Shown piece by piece: positions 1-10,240 of a stretch of DNA of 64,000 bases (position 1 is the stretch's first letter; every line of letters starts with the position of its first letter). The position numbers and the translations under genes are program-made. Source of the DNA: Lycium barbarum (Eukaryota; Streptophyta; Magnoliopsida; Solanales; Solanaceae); contig NC_083345.1 of assembly GCF_019175385.1 (NCBI RefSeq), positions 116,236,480-116,300,479 of the forward strand, given 5' to 3'. The notes beneath the pieces were generated by a model. The model was not told the origin of the DNA and ran no database searches. It saw nothing but the letters and a program-made list of their open reading frames with translations.

Positions 1-255
1 GGGCTGCGCACCGCCCTTCGCATCGCTTTCATATGTTACATGGGCCATGCACCGCCCTTTGTAATTTCTGCATAAGGCTGAGCACCGCCTTTCATACGAT
101 GCACGGGCTGCGCACCGCCTTTCGCATCGCTTTCATATGTTACATGGGCCATGCACCGCCCTTTGTAATTTCTGCATAAGGCTGAGCACCGCCTTTCATA
201 TGTTGCACGGGCCGCGCACCGCCCTTTGAAAATTTCTGCATAAGACATCGCACCG
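1..255. repeat. tandem array, ~104-bp unit
   Basis: Two full units (1-104 and 105-208) and a partial third (209 to about 250) repeat with a period of 104 bp. Each unit is built of shorter degenerate sub-units around the core GCACCGCCCTTT, so the array is a higher-order repeat. It is cut by the left window edge, so its true length is unknown. Open frames across it arise from the repeat structure and are not genes. Confidence 0.85.
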
Positions 256-285
256 CATCTGCCTTGTTTTATTATTGTTTTCTTA

Positions 286-540
286 ATGCCCCTGCGTATG
301 CTCGCAGCCGCATTGCACCGCACCTGCATTTCTTTATTGTTTTCAAATGCCCCTGCATATGCTCGCAGCCGCATTGTACTGCACCTGCATTATTTTATTG
401 TTTTCAAATGCCCCTGCGTATGCTCGCAGACGCATTGCACCGTACCTGCATTTGTTTGTTTTAAATGCCCTGCGTATGCTCGCAGACGCACTGCACATAC
501 ATTGCATCATTGCTTTGCGAATGCTCGCAAACACTGCACA
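286..540. repeat. second tandem array, ~61-bp unit
   Basis: Four copies of a unit starting ATGCCCCTGCGTATGCTCGC begin at about 286, 347, 409 and 465, with a period of 56-62 bp. The short core GCATTGCACCGCACCTGCAT resembles that of the neighbouring 104-bp array, so the two probably share an origin. Overlapping open frames in several phases are by-products of the periodicity. Confidence 0.8.
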
Positions 541-592
541 TGCCTTGCATTATCACTTTCAGATACCCTTCAAACGCATTGCATCATACCGG

Positions 593-596
<4 letters not shown>

Positions 597-626
<30 letters not shown>
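597..626 (+). repeat. poly(A) run of 30 bp
   Basis: An uninterrupted run of 30 A residues ends the tandem-repeat block. It may be the tail of a retroposed transcript ending in the repeat, but I see no matching flanking duplication. A simple-sequence origin is equally possible. Confidence 0.6.
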
Positions 627-627
<1 letters not shown>

Positions 628-1070
628 GGGCGTTACATAACACGACCGTTATTCATCCTACACTTGCTAGGACCATTCTGACAACACTGGGGCAAAATTT
701 TGATTGGACGATCAAAATTTGCCACAACATCCATTAGTTATCACCTTTCGAACTACATTGACCTGATTCTCGTGATTGACGAGATATGTAGGAAGCTCTA
801 TGCAGAGTTCGGTCACATCAGGGCGAGAATCATTCTTTCCCCAGCAAGTACACAATCTTGCACCTTCCCAGTATCTCGTAGCTCGATACTGGGGAAATTT
901 TGAAAGAGACGACGTGGGTATGCGAACATTTTTTTCGGCCCTGAACAATCCTTCCCGTTTTATCATTTTTCTTTTTATCGCAACCTTGCCGACAAATTGA
1001 GAGTATTGTCAAAGCTCTACCAACGTCTGGCCTCTTTCTCCGTACATATCCTTTTAGCAATTCTTTGTCG
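627..1070. other. no gene recognised
   Basis: This stretch lies between the poly(A) run and the copia fragment. It contains short open frames with no recognisable motif. The inverted repeat AAAATTTTGATTGG / GATCAAAATTT around 694-720 is the only local structure seen. Confidence 0.5.
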
Positions 1071-1089
1071 AGCCAAAATAGGTTACATG

Positions 1090-2993
1090 TCAACGTCTTC
1101 GTCCGAAAACTCTTTCATCGTCTCCGGTCGAAGAGGGACAAGTCTGATGACACAGCTACACTTCATCAGACTGATGACACAGCTACCAATTCCACTCCAA
1201 CTTCTATTCCTACCCCCACTGTGTCTAACAACCCACACAATGAAGTCATCACTAGAACATCAGGGAGAGTTAGACAAAAACCAGCATATCTAGATGACTA
1301 TGTTTGCAATCATGTCATTTTGACTGATCTAACTACTGCCTGTTTCATTCACCCCAATCCTCCTAATGCCTTTTCCTTTGGGTCTCTATCACTACATAAC
1401 CAACTAGTTTTCTTTTCTATATCCACTATTACTGAACCACACTCTTTTGCACAAGCTTCTCAACATCCAGGATGAAGCAAAGCTATGCAAGAAGAGCTAG
1501 ATGCTCTCCAGGTCAATCACACCTGGGATATTGTTGAATTTCCCCCAGGCAAGAAACCATTACCTTGTAAATGGGTTTACAAGGTCAAACATAGATCAAA
1601 TGGAACAATAGAAAAGTTAAAGGCAAGGTTAGTAGTGAGGGGGGATATCCAGCAGGAAGGTGTGGATTATACTGAGACATTTTCCTCAGTGGTCAAACTG
1701 ACCACAATCAGATGTCTCTTAACTATTGCTGTGAAAAAAGGATGGCAAGTACACTAACTTGATGTAAGCAATGCCTTTCTACATGGGGACCTGCAGGAAG
1801 AGGTTTACATGAAGTTTCCTGCAGGTATGGACTGTCCTAATCCTAAATTGGTTTGTTTATTGAAGAAGTCATTATATGGTTTAAAACAAGCATCTAGACA
1901 ATGGATGCTAAGTTGGCTGGTGCTTTAGCTTTTAAAGGGTATTCTAGTTCTCTTAATGATTACTCACTATTTTTTAAGCAAAATGCCAATCTTACCTCCA
2001 TCATAGCAGTCTATGTGGATGACATCTTGATTACAGGTAATAATCTTGTTGAAATACAACACATCACTGATTTTTTACACACAGCTTTCAAGGTCAAACA
2101 TTTGGGTGATATTCATTATTTCTTGGGTATGGAAATCTTAAGGGAAAAACAGGGGTTCATCATAAATCAGAGAAAGTTCACTCTGGACCTTTTACAAGAA
2201 TTTGATTGTTCAGGTGCCACAGTTTCCTCTCTTCTTGACCCCTATTCCAAACTAAATGCACACATGATGGTCCTTTGATATCCAATCCCACTTTATACAG
2301 ACACCTAGTGGGAAACTCAACTATTTGACTCATACTAGACCTGACCTAAGTTTTGCAGTTATGAGTCTTAGTCAATACATGCAACAGCCACGAGAATCAC
2401 ATCTATTAGCAGCTACTCGAGTTTTGAAGTACCTGAAAAATGATCCAGGACAAGGGATCCTCCTCTCCTCTGATTCATCTTTCGAATTACTTGCTTTCTG
2501 CGATGCTGACTGGGCATCTTGTACTGACTCTCGACAGTCAGTCAGTGGCTTTTTCATCACCCTTGGCGGAGCACCCATTTCCTGGAAATCAAAGAAACAA
2601 ATTTCAGTATCATTATCGTCTGCGGAGGCTGAATACCGTTCAATGCGTAGAGTGATAGCAGAAATTACCTGGATAGTGAGGCTTCTATCAGATCTTGCCG
2701 CTCCTCCTAGCTTGACGGTGACTGTTCACTCTGATAGCCAAGCGGCTATCCATATTGCAAAAAACCCGATCTTTCACGAAAGGACGAAACATGTTGAACT
2801 GGATTGTCATTTTGTAAGACAACAGTTCGTCTCCGGCCTCATTACTTTGTCCTTCGTCCCTTCAAAGCAGCAGATTGCGGATATATTCACAAAACCCCTC
2901 TCTGGGGCATCTCACAGATTTTTTCTAGACAAATTGGGGGTTGTTTCACTACCCTCCAATTTGAGGGGGGTAATGAAGATCCAACCATCTTGA
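1090..2993 (+). pseudogene. copia polyprotein remnant (RT and RNase H)
   Basis: The pieces in order are a Pro/Thr-rich linker with RTSGRVRQKPAYLDDYV (about 1250-1305), RT starting MQEELDALQ (1485), the RT motif YVDDILITGN (about 2013-2042), and an RNase H with CDADWASC and SSAEAEYRS (about 2500-2640), ending in an [13 protein letters not shown] tail before a stop near 2993. The fold is that of the usual copia RT-RNase H, which copies element RNA into cDNA. A TAA interrupts the frame where family members have Gln before [11 protein letters not shown] (about 1756). Frameshifts occur near 1903 and near 2280. It cannot encode a full protein. Confidence 0.9.
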
Positions 2994-3404
2994 GTTTGAA
3001 TGATGCATCCATGATTACAGATCGAAATAATCAAACGAAGAAGAAGAAGAAGAAGAAGAATGGAAAAGAAAGAGACAAGGAAAGAGAAAAAGTTTCAGAC
3101 AAAAGTAATATGATGCCAAACACATGGAGCAATCACAGCCACAGATCTCTATTTCACAAATTAAATTCTAGCCGTTGTAAATTAGCCAGCTGGATAAAAT
3201 AGGAAGCTGTAGGAACTTTCCTTCACGTGCTAGTCATGTGAAGGAATATTTTCTGTTACACAACTGTATAAATCATAACTAGACAAGTGTATAGGTTTTT
3301 AGTATTTTTCTTAGCCTTTTATTTACAATAACGTGTATATATAGGAATGAACAGATAAATGAATACAAGGTGAAAAATCATCAAAATCAGTGTCTTCTTT
3401 TACA
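2960..3404 (+). repeat. polypurine tract and 3' LTR of the copia element
   Basis: TTTGAGGGGGG at 2960-2970 is the usual copia polypurine tract and directly follows the RNase H stop. The LTR probably begins at the TG near 2974 and ends near the CA at about 3404. A TATA-like GTGTATATATAGG lies at about 3332. A (GAA)n run at about 3038-3060 lies inside. The ends are inferred because there is no partner LTR. Confidence 0.6.
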
Positions 3405-3755
3405 TTTCCTTAAGTAAAGATTATCATTGTGCAATGTGAGGCTCAAAGTTCTCTTTCTTAAAGTTCTTTATTGTAGTACAAAGGCAAAGGAATCCGATCA
3501 CACTGGTAATTCAAGCAATTCACGTCGTAAGGATCCGGACGAGTAGGGCAAAAGAAGTTGACTTCTTTTTATCAAAATTGAGGCACACTTTTACAGTTCA
3601 CAGGTAGCACTTTCAGCTATTCCCTTTTCGATTAACTGGCATGGATTAGTCTATGGATGCATAGTCCGTCTTGCATAGGATGTCTACACCCTTTATCCCG
3701 TTTGAGAAGGAACAGAGCAAATTTACGGTATTAGGTTCGAAAATCATAAGGTGAT
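3405..3755. other. no gene recognised
   Basis: AT-rich intergenic DNA between the copia LTR and a Stowaway fragment. No open frame with recognisable content and no RNA gene seen. Confidence 0.5.
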
Positions 3756-3756
3756 T

Positions 3757-3851
3757 GTGGTAGCTGGGCACGTTTTTTCAAAATCAGTCTTTATTTCTTA
3801 AACTCCATGCCCAGTCAAACAATGTCCAATAATCGGGACAGAGGGAGTATA
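3757..3851. mobile_element. Stowaway-like MITE, one end only
   Basis: The stretch ends in CGGGACAGAGGGAGTA, the terminal inverted repeat (reverse of TACTCCCTC...) typical of Stowaway MITEs with a TA target site. The matching opposite end is not seen, so this is a truncated copy. Confidence 0.5.
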
Positions 3852-4460
3852 GTTTTTTCTTTTATTTACTAGAGAGCATAGAGTGCCTTTCTCATCGCTG
3901 TAAAATGTGTACTCACATTCTTGTCATTTACTTCTTGGTGTCTGAATCTGAAATATGGTATGTTTTGTTTGTTGCAGATTTGGCTGTCCTTTTCTCCTGG
4001 GTATTTGGAAATATTAGTTCATCTACAAATTCTTTTCTTTGTTTATGCAGCTCTTGCCTAAGTTTTTTTCTTCTTTTTTGGTTTGTGTATAATGCCAAAA
4101 AAATGGGGATATAAAAACTTTAGGTTTGAAAATTTTGCGTTGTGTGTCACAGCTTTGGCTTTGGATAGTCATACATAGTCTCATTATTCATGTATTACTA
4201 TCAGTCCAACATGCTCTTAGTTAAACTTCATAAACTGCTATTTTCCACACAACAACATGCATTTAATGCTGCCTTAATCTGTTCTCAAACAATCAGCCCT
4301 CTTGGTAAAATAGGTTCATTGCTACAGCCTAGAATGTACAGTACTTTAATCCAGCATAGGCAACATGAGACCTTATGTTGGCTTATGTTGGCTTGGGGTT
4401 TTGGTTAACAAGAAGTTATTCTTGAAACTGATTTTAAATATTATTTGAAAGATATTCATC
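3852..4460. other. no gene recognised
   Basis: T-rich intergenic DNA. Small open frames at about 3905-4114 and 4190-4408 have no recognisable domain. The first is T-rich and hydrophobic, which is what base composition alone would give. Confidence 0.45.
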
Positions 4461-4466
4461 CAAGAG

Positions 4467-4690
4467 TGTGGCCTAGTGGTCAATAAAACGGGTGAATCAT
4501 GAGGTCTCAGGTTCAAATTCTAGCGGAGGCAAAAAACACTAGGTGGATTCTTTCCGTTTGCCCTAGCCTTACTAAGCAGAATTACCCTGTATATGTGCTG
4601 GTGGAAGGTATCATGTATTCGGTGGAATAGTCGAGGTGCGTGCAAACTGACTCGGACATCACTTTCATAAAAAATAAAAAATAAAAATTG
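4467..4690 (+). mobile_element. tRNA-derived SINE (Solanaceae TS/SolS-like)
   Basis: Box A (TGGCCTAGTGGTCA) near 4469 and box B (GGTTCAAATTC) near 4510 form the internal RNA polymerase III promoter of a tRNA-derived SINE. The body with TGTGCTGGTGGAAGGTA and GGTGGAATAGTCGAGGTGCG is shared with copies at 40703-40927 (minus strand) and 44458-44698. It ends in an A-rich tail. I saw no clear target-site duplication for this copy, so it is older or truncated. The exact family name is uncertain. Confidence 0.8.
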
Positions 4691-4992
4691 TTTGCATGTT
4701 GTGTTTCTGAAGGTACCCTTCTCTTTGCGGAATATAAAGTACGGGTAAGGTTTTGGCCGGCGGGTGGAGCTTTTGCTTAGTGGGTTCAACTAAACTCAAT
4801 ATTTTTGATGACACGTGTGTGTGTGAAGTCACTGATATTTCAACAAATAATAAATTGTGAAATAATGAGTCCAAGCAGCACATGCGAGGATCCAGAATGA
4901 AAAAGGTTTACTAACATAGTTGATGTATGAGAAAAACCTCAAATAAGCTCACTCAATTCACTATAAAAATGCAACTAAGTATCGTTTGATAA

Positions 4993-6789
4993 TCATATTA
5001 TACTAAAAGTGGGAAGCTCACACCTTCAAAGTTAGTTTATTATTTTGCCCGTAGACTAAATGAAAATCTAATTAAATATCTAATAAAGTAGTAAATTTAA
5101 TTAAATAGTCATATTTTATTTACATAATGATATGTTAATTACATTGAAGGTGAACCGGTGAATTAGAGATAAAACGGTAGCACTTTAATGCTTCTAGACC
5201 ATGAAAATGCAATGCATGAATGTCATTCACTCTCCTTTATTACTTCCAAAAACGTTTTAAATATTAATTATTGTAGAAAGTGTTTCGGCCTCTTTTTCCT
5301 TTTTCTTGAATTCTAAATTCATCATAATAGACTTAACAATAGAGGCTTTGATCTTTTAGGGTTATTTTTTATTTATTTAAGAAATTAAAATTATACAATC
5401 ATATTATTCTTTTTAATTTATTTATGAAATTAATATTATATAATCATATAATAGAACCTTGTGATCCGGCCCTTCCCCGGACCCCGCGCATAGTGGAAGC
5501 TTAGTGCACCGAGCTGCCCTTTTTCTTTATATTATTAGTTTACTAAAATACCCCTTAAAAGTAGAACGACCAATTTACCCACTACTTAAAAGTAAATTAT
5601 CTTATATTAAACAAGAACCAAGTAATGTCATCCTAAATTTATTACTTTAGTTTCACTGGAATATGTATAGAATGTGTGTGAAGATGAAAAATCAGAGCAT
5701 TGGTTCTTGCCTATCTTAAATGACATATTAACATCTTATTTATTAAGTTACTAACCATCTTTTCAAATATATACAATGCATATGAACATGAAGAGTCTAA
5801 ATAAATAAAGAATTACGTCTTCTGTTGATTCTTGCAATATTGAAGGACGAATAAATTACATATTTATTGTGATTATTATTGAAGGTAAGTCATATGAAAA
5901 GTTATTTTAAGCTCTATATAATGAGAAAACAAACAAAGAAATTATAACAACTTAGAGACTCTTTTTCTTCTCCATTCTTAGAATCGTAATCATAAAAGTC
6001 TACTCTCATAAGTTAGCTGAACTTCTAGGACAAATTAAAGAAATGTTCTTTTTGTCTTACTGTTTGGGGTTTTGAAGTATATATGTTCTTTATGTTTGTA
6101 ACTTTATATGCATCATTCTTCTGTTATTTTATATCAACTTTTATGTTGTTCAGTCCATTTAGATTATAAAATTTAGAGGTATTGTAATTTTAGTGAATGG
6201 ATTATTGTGATAAAACTTAAATCTCATTTTACGTTTTTTTAATTGTTAGTTTCTTTGAATGTTGGAGATTATGGGATTAAATACTTGAAGCTTCAGCTTA
6301 AGTTAGTACCTGTAAATTGTGAGGGCTTGCCTGAGTAAGAGGAAGTTGGATTTTGTTGTAAAGTTTTTTTTTTTTTTTTCATTTCGTCTTCTTTGGATGT
6401 ATTTCTAAATCCAATCAAATCATCCTATTTCTGAACTCTTGGGATGAAGATAAATATATATTTGTTGTGCTTTGTTTGCAGGTTTTGTGGAGACATATTT
6501 TTCTCCTTGTCTTTGCTAATTTTGTTAAAGAATTTATATGCAATTATTAATTTGGAGCACGAATTCATTGACATATTCATACCATTAGAAGCTATTATCT
6601 TAATTAGCTTCACATATTTCTTGCTCACGGCAAATGCACTGTCGCTGTTATGAATTTTAATTGTTTAAACGAAAAAATTGTAAATGGTAAAACCTATTGT
6701 CTTGATTTCAATATTTTCTATTTTATGCTTCAACTTTTTAAATATATAGAAGTTTTGAAATAATTATAAGGGACTAATGTGCAACGCAC
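4993..6789 (+). mobile_element. candidate non-autonomous Helitron
   Basis: The 5' edge TCATATTATACTAAAAG resembles the Helitron consensus start (TC... TACTAAAAG). Near 6779-6789 the hairpin GTGCAACGCAC resembles the short 3' hairpin of plant Helitrons. The expected CTRRT terminus is not clearly present and there is no Rep/helicase coding sequence. The interior is AT-rich and carries an Au-SINE fragment. This is a pattern match, not proven. Confidence 0.35.
5461..5527 (+). mobile_element. Au-SINE, 3' fragment
   Basis: The 67-bp GC-rich block has the conserved 3' part of the plant Au SINE: CCGGCCCTTCCCCGGACCCC, then GCGCATAG, then GCTTAGTGCACCG and GCTGCCC with a T-rich end. The tRNA-like 5' half with box A and box B is missing, so it is 5'-truncated. 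It stands out strongly from the AT-rich surroundings. Identification is from memory of the family consensus. Confidence 0.75.
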
Positions 6790-7540
6790 TTTATCAATTA
6801 TAATAACTTGTAATGAGTTGGAAGAAACATTTCCCCACCTACCAGACATTTGACAAGACACACAACATATTGTCCAATTTTGCTCCTTAATATAAGTGCA
6901 TTGCTTTCAAGACTTTTTGTCACACTTAGGGTGAACCAAAATTTCAGGTTGTTCTTAGACCAAAAAATTTGCTTAACATTAATCAGTTACTTAGGTTTGT
7001 TGTATGTCGCATAGTTTAGTCGACATTAATTTAGGACGTCTAATTTATTAGATATTGCATGTCGGAAGGACGGTTTCACAGTTCAAGATGTCTAAGTTTA
7101 AGCTTTGCTTCTCTAATGTTATGATAGAATTGTTTAGTGTGTTCTTCTGCAAGCGAAGTGCATAAGTCAAAGCTTTACTTTGTTTGGTACAATGGAAAGT
7201 ATTAGACAAATCCTTCAAATCTTTCGTCAACTACGTACATGACTTAAATTAATCAAGAGAAGAAACTCTATGTTCTTAGCCAAATTCACAGAGCCGCAAA
7301 TCGTCTTTAATCTATATTCTTACGTCCTTCGTTTGCTAAAGTCGGCACGGCACATTGGTTTGCCTCCATCCAATTATGTGTAATGGTGTCATTGTTGACT
7401 TTCAACAAAAATCTTGACAATCTCTATTAATAGCTTTCAGTGGGAGACATAGTTATGTCCTGCTCACCAATAAGCTTGATTGCTAGTAGGCAATTTGCTT
7501 GCGCTTCATGACAAACAATGTCTACTATTTATTGATAAAC
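6790..7540. other. no gene recognised; upstream flank of tRNA-Leu
   Basis: AT-rich unique-looking DNA without a recognisable coding frame. It is the 5' flank of the tRNA-Leu gene. Confidence 0.5.
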
Positions 7541-7549
7541 CTATCACGT

Positions 7550-7589
7550 GTTGAGATGGCCGAGTTGGTCTAAGGCGCCAGATTAAGGT

Positions 7590-7622
<33 letters not shown>

Positions 7623-7630
7623 TCTCAACA
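7550..7630 (+). tRNA. tRNA-Leu (anticodon AAG)
   Basis: The 81-nt sequence folds as a class II tRNA. The acceptor arm GTTGAGA (7550-7556) pairs with TCTCAAC (7623-7629), followed by discriminator A at 7630. Box A is TGGCCGAGTTGG. The anticodon arm CCAGA-TTAAGGT-TCTGG places AAG in the loop. A variable arm carries TCCGAAAGGG, and the T-arm contains box B GGTTCAAATCC. All stems are intact and there is no intron. A T-rich stretch begins just downstream and serves as the RNA polymerase III terminator. It decodes CUU leucine codons in the cytosol. No CCA is encoded, as is usual for a eukaryotic nuclear tRNA gene. Confidence 0.96.
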
Positions 7631-8824
7631 TTCAATTTTTGTTATTTTTTTTTTTCCTCTTATAAAAAGGATAAGGTTATAACCTTTTTTTTTTTTTTTT
7701 TGTTCCCTTAGGTTTACAACTTCTGAAAATCTTATTGAAAGGAGGAAGTAAAAGGATAAACAAGAAGATACACAAAAGCTTTTATCGGTATAGGCTTGTG
7801 TTATAACCTTTTTTTTTTTGTTCCCTTAGGTTTACAATTTCTGAAAAGCTTATTAAAAGGATGAACAAGAAGATACAGAAAAGCTTTTATCGGTATAGGC
7901 TTGACAAGTTCTATACAAGCATATGGACTTACCGCTTACGATACCTTATAATCGTAAAACTCTCCTTTTAATTTGGTTTGTAAAAATTGAACATCCATAG
8001 ACCATACAACACATAATGCTTCTTTAAGCTTCAATAATGCCAATTTTAATGAGCACAAAAAATTCAAAATTCACTATCGCTTTCTGTTTGGAGCACCACT
8101 AGACAAGGAAAAATTGTTCTAGAACATACTGTCTTTATGTAACTGTCACGACCCAGCTAGGGGCCGCGACGGGTACCCGGGCCTAACCATCGAGCACCAC
8201 TCGTAATATTACTTCTTAGACTCACTCAACATTCAATTTTTGTTATTTTTTTTTTTCCTCTTATAAAAAGGATAAGGTTATAACTTTTTTTTTTTTTTTT
8301 GTTCCCTTAGGTTTACAACTTCTGAAAAGCTTATTGAAAGGAGAAAGTAAAAGGATAAACAAGAAGATACACAAAAGCTTTTATCGGTATAGGCTTGTGT
8401 TATAACCTTTTTTTTTTGTTCCCTTAGGTTTACAATTTCTGAAAAGCTTATTAAAAGGATGAACAAGAAGATACAGAAAAGCTTTTATCGGTATAGGCTT
8501 GACAAGTTCTATACAAGCATATGGACTTACCGCTTACGATACCTTATAATCGTAAAACTCTCCTTTTAATTTGGTTTGTAAAAATTGAACATCCATAGAC
8601 CATACAACACATAATGCTTCTTTAAGCTTCAATAATGCCAATTTTAATGAGCACAAAAAATTCAAAATTCACTATCGCTTTCTGTTTGGAGCACCACTAG
8701 ACAAGGAAATATTGTTCTAGAACATACTGTCTTTATGTAACTGTCACGACCCAGCTAGGGGCCGCGACGGGTACCCGGGACTAACCATCGAGCACCACTC
8801 GTAATATTACTTCTTAGACTCATT
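7624..8824. repeat. recent 600-bp tandem duplication
   Basis: Copy 1 (7624-8224) and copy 2 (8225 to about 8824) match almost base for base apart from T-run lengths and a few substitutions. Each copy starts with the last seven bases of the tRNA gene (CTCAACA). Each then carries flanking DNA, the GTAAC target site and the first ~81 bp of the Tekay LTR. The 8144-8224 LTR piece is therefore a truncated duplicate of the real LTR edge at 8742. Each copy also contains an inner imperfect duplication of ~120 bp around the repeated TTTGTTCCCTTAGGTTTACAA. Confidence 0.92.
7635..7657 (+). terminator. T-runs downstream of tRNA-Leu
   Basis: TTTTT at 7635 and a longer T-run about 10 bp further lie directly 3' of the tRNA and suit RNA polymerase III termination. 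Confidence 0.75.
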
Positions 8825-10240
8825 CAACAATCATGTATCGATTTCATGCTTATTTTACAAAAGAACTGCTTTCCATTTCAAAACATAATGCTTTTATACA
8901 ACAACATATATCGATATATTTACACAAAATTCGCGTCGTGAAACCACATGACCCACATTGAGTATCTACGAGCCTCTAAGAGATGATATCTACAATTGTA
9001 CACAAAATAATCATCATAGGCACCTCCGGGACAATGGAGTGCCTTCAGTTAGCTAGCGGCCTCTAGGAATCCGGAGCAAGGTCTCCTCCCTGTCTACCTG
9101 TGGGCATGAACACAGCGTCCAAAGAAAAAGGACGTCAGTACGAATATTGTACTGAGTCTGTAAGGCAGGAATGAAATAAACAAACATAATGGAAGGATCA
9201 TGCGTCATGAGACGAGGACATAACCTGCACAAGTGTCATAGGCAAATGTATTACTTACTTATGTCACATTTTATACAATCATAATATACATGTTATCTCA
9301 TCCCATACATCATCGCGTACATCATCATATACATCATCACATCATAATCTGTATCGTCACCCGCGTCCGGGTAACCCACATATGCCGCCCACTAGTGGTG
9401 ATCATGCCCGGCCCTCTAGGCTCGGTGTAACATCGCAGCCCGCATTAGCGGTGACATGCCCGGCCATATAGGCGCGGTGGAATCATACGCAGCCCGCAAT
9501 CGCGGTGACATGCCCGGCCATATAGGCGCGGTAGAATCGTATCATCACAACATCAATCATAACACGTCATTATTATACATCTCATGCCATAGCATCATGT
9601 TATCATTTCTTAGTGTTCCATGTATCCCATAGTTATATTACAAGTTAGCATTATTCATTATCTTATTGTCATAGTATACATTAGCATTAAGAGCACACAT
9701 TAGGCTTTGAGACAACCACACTATGTCGGGGTGACGTAAGGTCGTGAACCCCCGAGTGTATTATGGACCTTTATGAGTATCTTGCCTCGCCTTGAAGGAA
9801 ATAAAGCATAAGGCGAGTGTTAGCAATAATAACATCATTAGCATCATAGGAACATCGTGTCACAATTTCCCGAATCTCTATACTCTAGCTCATTATCATC
9901 ATTATCATGCTCATAGGTGATTCAATATATAGAAGAACTCATAAGCTTCATCTTATAGAAGGATTATGGAAAACTTGAAGGATTCATGCCTTTTGGAAGA
10001 AGAGTTAAGCCTCACATACCTTTCTCGTTTAAGCAATCTAGCGTTCGCTTATTCTTCTTCAATGTTGCATCTCTACCTTCAAAAGAGGATTCGTACTAAC
10101 ATTAGTCAATCAACCATAAGAACGCACTACTAATTCTAGAGAAAATTGGGCAGCACTTCCTTTGTTTATACTACTTTTCCCGTATTTCATATCAACTCCC
10201 AAACATCTACAACACAACTCACAATATCTCAAGCAACAAT

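Larger units (their letters stand above)
1075..3404 (+). mobile_element. Ty1/copia retrotransposon, 3' half (degenerate)
   Basis: The order integrase-RT linker, reverse transcriptase, RNase H, polypurine tract and 3' LTR identifies the 3' half of a Ty1/copia element on the plus strand. Gag, protease and most of the integrase are missing, and so is the 5' LTR, so the element is truncated. The coding part has at least one stop and two frameshifts. The LTR boundaries are approximate because no second LTR is present. Confidence 0.85.

Noticed and set aside
36..640. Several overlapping open frames of 60-112 codons
   Set aside because: They lie in tandem repeats, occur in several frames and both strands, and have repeat-type composition. 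No domain.
8144..8224. Separate LTR insertion
   Set aside because: It is a by-product of the 600-bp tandem duplication, with the same flank and the same GTAAC target site.
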